From Semisulcospira habei (lineage: Eukaryota; Mollusca; Gastropoda; Semisulcospiridae), in the NCBI GenBank assembly GCA_036245525.1, contig BTPG01000004.1:20601146-20665145 (forward strand): a stretch of DNA of 64,000 bases, written 5' to 3'. How positions within the stretch are numbered: position 1 is the stretch's first letter; every line of letters starts with the position of its first letter. Made by a program: the position numbers and the translations under genes. Below, one piece after another: positions 21,601 through 30,500 of the stretch. The notes beneath the pieces were generated by a model. That model was not told where the DNA came from. It saw only the letters and a program-made list of their open reading frames with translations, and did not search any database.

Positions 21601-21985
21601 TGCGGTTGATAATGGCTTAGAGTTTTTAACCCTTTGGGTGTCGGAAGCGCTCTTTGTCGAGGTTAATCTCACATTTTGTAGTTTGAGTTAGTTATTTGGG
21701 TTTAACGCCGAGCAGGCGACTAAGGCCATCTCACGGCAGGAAGGGTAGAAATCTGGCCAGCCAGACTAAAAGAACGGTCTTAAGACAAGATGTAAATATA
21801 TTTTAAAATAGTTTAGTTAAAAAGTCATAGGAGTCTTTAAGGAATGCTGAAAAAGTCAAACCAATAAAATTCACATGGTCTACAAATACTCAAATCTTGC
21901 TGAAAATATTTGACGCTCTCAGAAAACTGAAGATTTTGTCTGAACACTCAGTCACGATTAAGGGCTCATACAATTGCATGTACTG

Positions 21986-22208
21986 GTAGAAGAAGGTTAT
22001 CCTTTTTGGCCCCAAGGTCCCATTCCTCAAATTTTGGAGGTGTTGCCTAACGACTATGAAATAGTTGCAGGAGATGGATTGACCATGATAATTCAAGGGT
22101 AGTGCCAGATTCGCTTGGCGCCTGAAGGCGCCAAGCTAATCTGGCACTACCCTTGAATTATCGTGGTCAAGCCATCTCCTGCTGTAGGGATCCGGGGCTA
22201 AAAGGGTA
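21986..22208. mobile_element. hpA MITE
   Basis: Hairpin 22083-22169, arms taccaagg-type: gggtagtgccagattcgctt / aagctaatctggcactaccc. TTAA ends have decayed. Confidence 0.78.
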
Positions 22209-22232
22209 ATACCGGACGGAGTTCTTATCTCT

Positions 22233-22340
22233 GAAGGCGAAAGACAGCCAGTCTAATTTTGTGAAAAGCGCGATTTTCATTGCATTGCAATGAAAATCTC
22301 GCTTTTCGCGAAAACGGACTTGCTGTCTTCTGCCTTTCAC
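22233..22340. repeat. hpF hairpin
   Basis: Palindrome centred on attgcattgcaat, with arms gaaaagcgcgattttcattg / caatgaaaatctcgcttttc and outer gacagccagtc / gacttgctgtc. A second copy is at 43934-44034. Confidence 0.72.
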
Positions 22341-22485
22341 TCTCCCAGCTGTTTCACGTGTGAGGCCACAATCCTTCACCTCCTTCTCTAGGAATTGGCG
22401 CCATGGGTCAGTTGCTTGACCTGCCCTGAGATGGCCTTAGTCGCCTGCTCGGCGTTAACCCTTAATAAAATTAATAAAAGTGGCT

Positions 22486-22580
22486 TGAGTGAGCTTAGTC
22501 CTGCGCCAACCACTAAGCAAGGTGCTCCGCTATAGCGGAGCACCTTGCTTAGTGGCTGGTGCAGGACTAAGCTCACTCAT
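22486..22580. repeat. hpE hairpin (95-bp near-perfect palindrome)
   Basis: Arms gagtgagcttagtcctgcgc / ctggtgcaggactaagctcac, centre ccgctatagcgg. A second copy is at 49641-49738. Confidence 0.78.
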
Positions 22581-22860
22581 GCAACTGGCCTCATGTCTCT
22601 AGTTTCAGGCGACTTCATCTGTGCATCCAGTCCTTTGTGGTGTCCAGAAAAGCGCCACCTTCCGGCCACGAACAGTTTTACTGCTGTCTTTGAGTGTAAA
22701 AGGACTGCCATCAAATAATTCGTCAGCAATTTTTACGAAAACTCGTGATGTGTTAACGTTTTTTCATGGTCGTATTATTTGCAGTAACCTCTCTTAACAG
22801 CGACAGATTGCACAATTTCTTCTTCACGCTGGATCGGCTGCTCTGGGCTGAAGCATGACT

Positions 22861-22903
<43 letters not shown>
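22861..22903 (+). repeat. (CT)n microsatellite
   Basis: About 42 bp of CT dinucleotides. Confidence 0.92.
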
Positions 22904-22904
<1 letters not shown>

Positions 22905-23130
22905 GTTGTACGTGATGTTACCACGAATGTAGGGCACATTATATTATTATAAATATTTGAGATCCTTTGTGACAGTGCCATTTCAGCACTGTGCTCAAAT
23001 AAATCTGTTGACCAAATAAACAATTCTGCTCACTAAGAAATTTCTTGCATCGTTAAACTGGGCTTTCATAGATGACACAGACGCATACATCAAATTGTAG
23101 TAGTCATTCAGCACAATACTCCTGGCTCAT

Positions 23131-23200
23131 CTGCAAGAGGCACAGATTCTCATGAATCCGTGCAGTTGCAGGGGCTCATGAGAATCTATACCTCTTGCTA
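23131..23200. mobile_element. hpB hairpin
   Basis: Arms gcaagaggcacagattctca / tgagaatctatacctcttgc. Confidence 0.8.
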
Positions 23201-23367
23201 GCAAGGATCGCGCCCATGTCAAAAGAATACATATCTGTGCTCTGCGTGCGGAAAAGAAGTAATCGGGAATTTAGTTTGTCTGTGTATACCCTTTATCTCG
23301 CCGATCTTTAGCACGGTGTAGCTGGCGTAAACGCTGCTTTTACGATCGTTGGCATAGTTCTGATAGT

Positions 23368-23581
23368 TTAACTCATTCAGCCCCGACACACCACAGCTGA
23401 CATGGATCGAGCATACTAGTTCAAGGGTGGTGCCAGAATAGCTTGGCGCCCAAAGGCGCCAAGCTATTTTGGCACCACCCTTGAACTATCATGCTCAGTC
23501 TGTCTCTGGAATTGTAATACAATCCTTCAGTGGGCAACTTCCAAATTTGGGGATTTCGGTCCTTGGTGTAGAATGTGTTAA
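23368..23581. mobile_element. hpA MITE, complete
   Basis: TTAA at 23368 and 23578, ends ttaactcattcagccc / ggtgtagaatgtgttaa, hairpin 23417-23492. Confidence 0.88.
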
Positions 23582-23734
23582 AATCGGGTGGAAAACTAAT
23601 CACACGCCTGTTCGCTGACACAAGACACCCTGTAATGCCTCGTTTGCTTTGACGCAAACTAGTTGGCGAACATTTAAAAAGGAGAACTTATAGAAACAAG
23701 AACGGTTGCGAGTGCTTGCATAACCGGCTTTGTT

Positions 23735-23949
23735 TTAAAGCCAGTCAGCCCTGACGCACTACAGCAGGAGAAGTTTCGACCATGATAATTCATGGATAGT
23801 GCCAGATTAGCCTGGCGCCTGTCGGCGCTAAGCTAATCTGGCACTGCCCTTGAAGTATCATGGTCGATCCATCTCCTGCAACTGGTGCATAGTCATTAGA
23901 TGACGCCTGCAAAATTGGGGAAATACGGCCTTCGGGCTGAATGAGTTAA
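23735..23949. mobile_element. hpA MITE, complete
   Basis: TTAA at 23735 and 23946. Hairpin 23781-23869 with gatagtgccagattagcctg / taagctaatctggcactgcc. Confidence 0.86.
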
Positions 23950-24253
23950 GCGATTTTACAGAATGTTTCCACGTTGGTTAATAATTATAAACACTGTGAA
24001 CCATTTCAGTTCCAGGGCCACATGATTCTTAAGTCTGTTTTTACATTTTTTCTGTAAAAAGCTTGTGCTGTTTTATACAATTGCCTTCGACTTTGCTTGT
24101 GACAAGGTTGGATTTAACGATAGTCAGAGAGAACAACACTTTTTCAAAGGCCTTAGTCACACGTTTTCTGTGTAAACCACTTCGCTTATCACACACTTCC
24201 GTTGTGACACCAAACAGTTTGGGTTTGTTATGTACGAAGTTTAATATATATTG

Positions 24254-24495
24254 AATAATCAATCCAGACCAAAAAGGTGACTGCCAAGCGTGTAATATGC
24301 AAAGAAGTACCCAACGGAGAAAGAAACACGCTTAGAAAAGACGGGTACAACACAATTTATTAATATTTCGGGTAAATACCCTTTGTCAAAATAGACAAAC
24401 AAACAAACAGAGAGATTAGCCGCTACTTATCTTCATTGGCAGAAGGAATGTGGCAACTCTTTTCTAAGCGTGTTTCTTTCTCCGTTGGTTACTTC
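24254..24495 (-). mobile_element. SINE-J copy with 12-bp target-site duplication
   Basis: taatatatattg lies at 24242-24253 and 24496-24507. Head atccagaccaaaaaggtgac, core tttcgggtaaataccctttg, and inverted short ends (gtacccaacggagaaagaaa / tttctttctccgttggttac). Confidence 0.8.
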
Positions 24496-24571
24496 TAATA
24501 TATATTGGTCTCTAGGCAGTATGTACGTAATAAAAAAGAAAAAACAACATTCAACGTTAAAAATTTAGGAC

Positions 24572-24627
24572 TTAAATCATTCGAGACGTGCCGCCTACAG
24601 ATACGCGGCACGTCTCGAATGAGTTAA
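24572..24627. mobile_element. hpC hairpin, shortened
   Basis: TTAA at both ends (24572, 24624), arms cattcgagacgtgccgc / gcggcacgtctcgaatg. Confidence 0.85.
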
Positions 24628-24648
24628 CGTCTTGTGTCCACTACGAAA

Positions 24649-24700
24649 ACAAAGACGGATTCAATGACGGGGCACCGAACAGGCAAAATGACGGGCTTGT
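24649..24700 (-). mobile_element. Fragment of tRNA-SINE body
   Basis: Shares acggggcaccgaacag with the SINE bodies at 27850 and 57150. Confidence 0.45.
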
Positions 24701-24791
24701 TCAATAGCATGTCCGTTATAAGGTCCTGGTGAATCCAAGTGGCACAGTTGCAGTGCGGCCGAATCTATCAGTGTTCAGGTCGTACTCCATA

Positions 24792-24851
24792 CCCACTGAG
24801 CAAAAGGCCATCGGCCGTCCGACGTCGGCTCGATTGCCTTTGCGAACTGGG
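24792..24851. repeat. hpD hairpin
   Basis: caaaaggccatcggccgtc / gacgtcggctcgattgccttt. Confidence 0.72.
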
Positions 24852-24896
24852 TAGGTAACAGCTGTCCCTCTCCCCCATATTTCCGCCCGCTAGGGC

Positions 24897-25056
24897 CGTC
24901 CATGATCACCCCTGTGCCGTGGACGCTAAATTAACAACAACAACAACTGAATAGGGTCTGAACAAATGTGGACTCCCGTTGGATTCGAATCCACGACCTT
25001 TCGAGGAAAACACGAACGCTCTACCACCTGAGCTACCTGGCCAGCTCACCGTGTAC
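24897..25056 (-). mobile_element. tRNA-derived SINE
   Basis: The minus strand begins ggtgagctggccaggtagct. The A box tagctcaggtggtagagc is followed by the B box ggtcgtggattcgaatcc, and then by a body with cagaccctattcagttg and a GTT run. The tRNA-like part lacks a matched acceptor stem, so it is a SINE and not a tRNA gene. Confidence 0.75.
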
Positions 25057-25269
25057 AGATTGTAGGAGATCGACCAAATTTGATAGGCCAAAGTCAGACC
25101 AACTTGAACATGGTGCCTTGGCTGTGAAAGCTGAAGGGCAGTGCAAGATTAACCTTGCGCCTCTGCATTACCCCGGAGCTGTCATGGCCGACCCGAATCT
25201 AAAGCAATTGACTCTTGAAGATAAACAGGTAAGAAGATTGTTTCAGCTAGGTTGTTTCACACACTGCGT

Positions 25270-25469
25270 CAAGTGGTCGGAATGTCAAAATATGGGAGTC
25301 GTCCTCTGAATACTACATTACAGGTTTCAAGAGCGACTGACTATGACAATTCAAGGGTGGTGCCAGAATGGCTTGGCGCCTATAGGCGCCAAGCCATTCT
25401 GGCACCAGCCTTGAACTACCTGTTACAGTCAAACCATATCTTGCGTTGAATCATGACTGAATTTGTTAA
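25270..25469. mobile_element. hpA MITE
   Basis: Hairpin 25345-25430, arms ggtggtgccagaatggcttg / caagccattctggcaccagc, right TTAA at 25466. Confidence 0.82.
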
Positions 25470-26029
25470 TAAACACACGCAACAAGAAAAAGGCGTAGGA
25501 TAATGAAAACACATGTTCGCCATTACACGGTTGACTAGGTCCAGTGTAAATTTGAAACTTGATGTTTCTTTAGAAGGCCGCGTTCATTACGAAAACATCT
25601 GGTGGTGTGAAAACACCATAGGAGCACAGATAATAATTGCAGGGTTAGAAGAAATCTGTCGATGATTTTGTTTCGATTTTGTTAAGGTTTTCTAAGAAGA
25701 AACCCCACTGAAAACAATCTCCAGTAATCGAGTCCAATCCAAGTCCACGTAAAGCGCAATAACTTCCATTGTAAAATGCTCGTGGGGCTCGATTGCGGAG
25801 GAGAAGAGGAAAGGGAGAAGAGAGAAAAAATAAAAGAAGAGAGGCTTGGCAATATTCACACGAAGCAGTCAGTGAAGAGATGGACTCTTCAGCTGACGGC
25901 GGAAAGATTGGACATTTTCGACATTGTGCAAGGTATCAGGAAGGCTGTTCCAGAAGATCTGGGAAGTAATTTATTTATCGAGTTCAATACTTATTATTTA
26001 TTGACTTATGTGATCACCCTTTTCATTTT

Positions 26030-26032
26030 CAT

Positions 26033-26075
<43 letters not shown>

Positions 26076-26080
26076 TTAGT
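26030..26080 (+). repeat. (TTTA)n microsatellite
   Basis: About 12 units of ttta. Confidence 0.92.
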
Positions 26081-26134
26081 ATTCTTTTATTTTTTGGCAA
26101 ACAAATATTAACATGCGAATATGTGACACTTACG

Positions 26135-26506
26135 TCACGATAACGACATATCTGTCATACAAATATTAGAACCCACTGAAAGAGACGTGACCTTGACTTC
26201 GACCTTAACCTTGACAGGACGTCGGCGGCAGAGCCATGGAGGCAAAGCCTCCTTCACCTCGCTCCTGAATTTCTTCCCGGCGATGCAGTAGAGCAAGAAG
26301 TTGACAGCGTGGTTGGTGTAAGTCAGGCTGTTGAGCACTGTTCGCACCAGCTGGTAGCTGGCCTTGTCAAGGACGGTCACCGGCACCCAGCAATACCGCT
26401 CCACCACGATAATGACGGCCATGGGTGCGATGCAGACAAGAAAGATGAAGGTCACCAGTAGCAACATCAAGGTCATCTGGTGCATGAACGAAAGACCATT
26501 CGGACT
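26135..26506 (-). CDS. GPCR last coding exon: TM6, TM7, C-terminal tail
   Basis: The acceptor TTTGGTTCAG is at 26516-26507, phase 0. TM6 is HQMTLMLLLVTFIFLVCIAP, ECL3 RYCWVPVTVLDKASYQ, TM7 LVRTVLNSLTYTNHAVNFLL then YCIAGKKFRSEV (helix 8). The tail has Cys and basic residues, and the stop TGA is at 26137-26135. The NPxxY Pro is replaced by His, as in many peptide receptors. Confidence 0.9.
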   Translation of the reverse strand, partial: SPNGLSFMHQMTLMLLLVTFIFLVCIAPMAVIIVVERYCWVPVTVLDKASYQLVRTVLNSLTYTNHAVNFLLYCIAGKKFRSEVKEALPPWLCRRRPVKVKVEVKVTSLSVGSNICMTDMSLS

Positions 26507-27475
26507 CTGAACCAAATCAGTACATACGGGCAGGACTGTGGTTAGCATTTTAATTTAAAAACACGACAGCTTTGATATAAATTGTACCTTTCTTTGCACC
26601 AAGTTATAACCCCTTGATTGCCGGGATACAGCCAGAAGTGGGGCCCAACTGCAAGAGGAATAGAACCTCATGAGCCCCCGCGACTGCGGTGGCTCATGAG
26701 GTTCTATGCATCTTGCTTGCCTTATTGTGTATCCGTGTTCGTTGGAACGGTGGGGTTACATGCTTAGATTAACGATTGTTTTTGTCGCGCTTTTAAAGTG
26801 CATGACTGTACTTTTCTGCTGGGTCTCCCGTGCTTCTTCGCCCCATGTAGACTGAAGAAGGCTATAAGACAACGCGGAGATAAATACCGCCGAGAATGAT
26901 ATATCATATGCAACATCATCGGAATCATCGGAAACACTGAAGTGCTTCCAAGATCTGCGCCCGCGGCGGCTTAACCCGGAATCGCGTCCCAGGCTTCGGC
27001 GCTCACCGCGGCGGCACTCCTACTCGTCTCGGCTTGGCTTTTGGAAGGCTGTTGCGGAGACGGTCCTTTATCGGCCCGACACTCCAGCGCCATCCCGTTT
27101 CAGGGCTGGTTGATGATTCCGACGATTCCGCTGATGTCGCATTTCTTTTGCTTGTCCATATTCCTGTATGTGCTGATTTGATTCAGTGTCAGATTTAAAG
27201 CTCGAGCTGAGGGTTTAAAAAATGAAAACTTTTGATAATCCCGCCAGGGGTAACTGAACACGTCCGTCAGATTCAACAACAAATGATAATAAACCCACAT
27301 ACATTAATACATGTAGGCTATATTATTGGTATTGATGACCCAGCCGGAATCGGAAAGCTTATGAACAGACCTACTGTGTAACTATGCATTCTTATATATG
27401 TCAATGTCACCTGGCGTTCTCTCTCGGTCAGTCTGGAGTGAGTGAGGGGGGAGAAGGAGGAGGGCAGGGAGGAGG

Positions 27476-27509
<34 letters not shown>

Positions 27510-30500
27510 GCCCTCCGCGTAGACGTTGCGTGAGTGAAAAGATCGGGAAGATCGAATCTGTAACGATACTCAGGTGTTTAATCCCGTCACTGCCGGGACA
27601 ATGCAAACATCACGCAAGTGCAAAAGACATAGGTCCTCATGAGCCCCCGCAGTCGCGATGGCTCATGAGGATCTATGCATCTTGCTGACACAAGTTTGAT
27701 TCCACATTTCTTGGACGGTTGGGGCTCTGTCAATTTTCCAAATTTTTAACCCCTTTACAACACAAGAAGTAATCCCCAAAACACAAGAGGCATAGATCCT
27801 CATTCCCCGCAGTTAAAAATTTAGGGCATCTTTTTTTTTTCCACCGCGAAGGTGATTTCAAAGACGGGACACCGAACAGAGTCTGAACAAATTCTGACTC
27901 CAACTGTTTTCGAGCCCGCGACCTTTTGGACGAGAGTCGTACGCTCTTCCAACTGAGCAAAACAGTTTCCCAGCTAGAACGCCAAATACGCAACCAGTGT
28001 CCACTGGTAGGCAAAGTTGAACCCTTTTAGCCCCGGGACCCTGCAACAGGAGATGGACTGATCATGATAATTCAAGGGTAGTGCCAGATGAGCTTAAGCT
28101 CATCTGGCACTACCCTTGAATTATCATGATCAATCCTTCTCCTACAACTGCTACATAGTCGTTAGGCAACACCTCCCAAATTGGAGAAATGGGACCTTGG
28201 GGCTAAAAGTGTTAACAAGGAAACAAACCTGTCTGAGTATGAGCACGTTGAATACCACGAGAGAGGCGAGAGGAACGTAGCAGTAGATGGCCCCGTCCAC
28301 CTAAGGCCAGATCCTGTAAGCGTAGAAGTGCATTTCTGGGGCCGGACGACAGTAGGTTAGTCCCGTTGCCGCGTCACGCTGTTGACGTCTGAGAATAAAA
28401 CCATCGATAGACGGATTCAGAACTACTGGGCGCCTTTTGACGCAAACAGTGGATTAAAAGCCCGGACAAACATGTGATGTTGCATGTTTGTCAGGGCTTT
28501 GAATGTTTTTGTCGAAACACGCAATCTTGACCTGTTTCTCCTATGACTTCCAAACAACGTCTATACGACTAGCCTATCGCAAGAAGAACACAAGCAGGGT
28601 GCGCTTTAAAAAAACGCTTCACTGCAAAGAAAAGCTGACCGGGATCCTTCAGTATAAACCACTGCAAGATGCATGTCTGTGCAAACTGGACTGTTTTAAC
28701 GTTTTCTTGGCTTTGAATGCGTTAATACCAGACACGCGAACTGTTTGATATTAGAAGGAAATCTCATACACACTGCTTGCGGGTCTGACCAAAATGTGAG
28801 TCCTTCTTACCTGATAAACACGTGCTGTAAGTCGAACCCGGCCACTATAAATGCCAGCCCCGCCACTAGCGCGCGCGCACGTGCAACGGTCAGGCAACTG
28901 GCGGCCCTCAAGGGTCTGCACACAGCCAGGTAGCGCTCGGCCGTCATGGTCACCATCAGCACCACGCTGTAGTGGATGGAGAAGAAGAAAAAGGCGTACA
29001 TCAGCCCGCACGTGCCCTCCTGCAACAGAATGTGTCACTGAGCAAAGATAAGCGGCTTTATGTCGCGTATCCGGATGCGGCACGTCTCGATTGAGATAAT
29101 CTGTATACATACAGTCATCTTTTGTGGTACGTCTCGATGATTGAGATAATCTGTATGCACACAGTCATCTTTTGTGGTACGTCTCGATTGAGATAATCTG
29201 TATGCACACAGTCATCTTTTGTGGTACGTCTCGATTGAGATAATCTGTATGCACACAGTCATCTTTTGTGGTACGTCTCGATTGAGATAATCTGTATGCA
29301 CACAGTCATCTTTTGTGGTACGTCTCGATTGAGATAATCTGTATACACACAGTCATCTTTTGTGAATTTAGGAAGAAAACCAATGTTTTGCGCATATACA
29401 CATCCAATTCTACGCACATAGATTTACAAAAAAAATTACCCGCCCCCACGGGCCCCCCAACAAAAAAACAATACGGAACAAAAAAAAACTAAACAAACAA
29501 CTGCAAAAAGACCCCCCCCCCCCCCATAAAAAGACCAAACAAACACAACAACAACTAATAAACAAAATGAAACATCAACATGAACAACATCAACAGCACC
29601 ACCACCATCATCAACAACAACAACACGACAGTCATATGTGTCCTCACCATCAACGTTTCGTTGGCAATGAACTTGCGCACGAATATCAATAGGTTGGCAA
29701 TCTGCAAAGAACAGTTGGACGCTTCAGTGAGATCCAGATCCAAAAGGTGACTGCCGATCGTGTAAAACAAGAGAACAACCCAACCAAAAATGAAACACGC
29801 TTAGAAAAGGCAGTCACAACACAATTTATTGATATTTCGGGCTTTTCAAAATAGACATACAAACGGGCACACAATTTTCAGCTTATCTCTTCGTGATGGG
29901 AAGATGCAACTGGAAATTTGCAATTTGTGTACTTGTTTGTAAGTCGAAAAAAGGGTTTTAACTCATTGTACCCCAAAACCGAAATCCCCAAATGTTGCCG
30001 TTGTCCTCTGAAGACTGCATTGCAGTGTGTGACACAGATCGACCATGATATTTCAAGGGTGATGCCAGAATAGCTTGGCGCCCATAGGCGCCAAGCTATT
30101 CTGGCATCACCCTTGAAATATCATGGTCGATCCACATCTTGCTGTGGTGTGTCTGGGGTAGAATGAGTTAACCCGAGATATTAATAAATTGTGTTGTAAC
30201 GGTATTTTCTACGCGTGTTTCTTTCTTCGTTTGGCTGTTCTCGACGCTTCAGTGATCTATTGACGACATAAGTGAGGCACGTGAGCTTTCATGGACCGCC
30301 CTTGATCCATCTGTCTTTTTTTGCAGTGGCAGTGCAAACTGGCATCCTCGATCCGACTCCATGAACTGCCATGAAGTCTTCAGATGACAGCTCCGGAAGT
30401 TAGGAAATTGCAACATTAGGGCTGAATGTGCAGACATCTTCATGCCAGTGGACGCAGATTATGTTTCAAACCAACATTAGGGCTGAATGTGTTGACATCT

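Larger units (their letters stand above)
21698..22460. repeat. Inverted ~35-bp pair (21698-21735 / 22424-22460)
   Basis: ttaacgccgagcaggcgact followed by aaggccatctca is repeated in inverse orientation at 22424-22460. An hpA and an hpF hairpin lie between. It may be the ends of one dispersed element. Confidence 0.6.

Noticed and set aside
24960..25056. tRNA gene on the minus strand
   Set aside because: A and B boxes are present but the acceptor and anticodon stems do not close; related copies have the same non-tRNA body, so it is a SINE.
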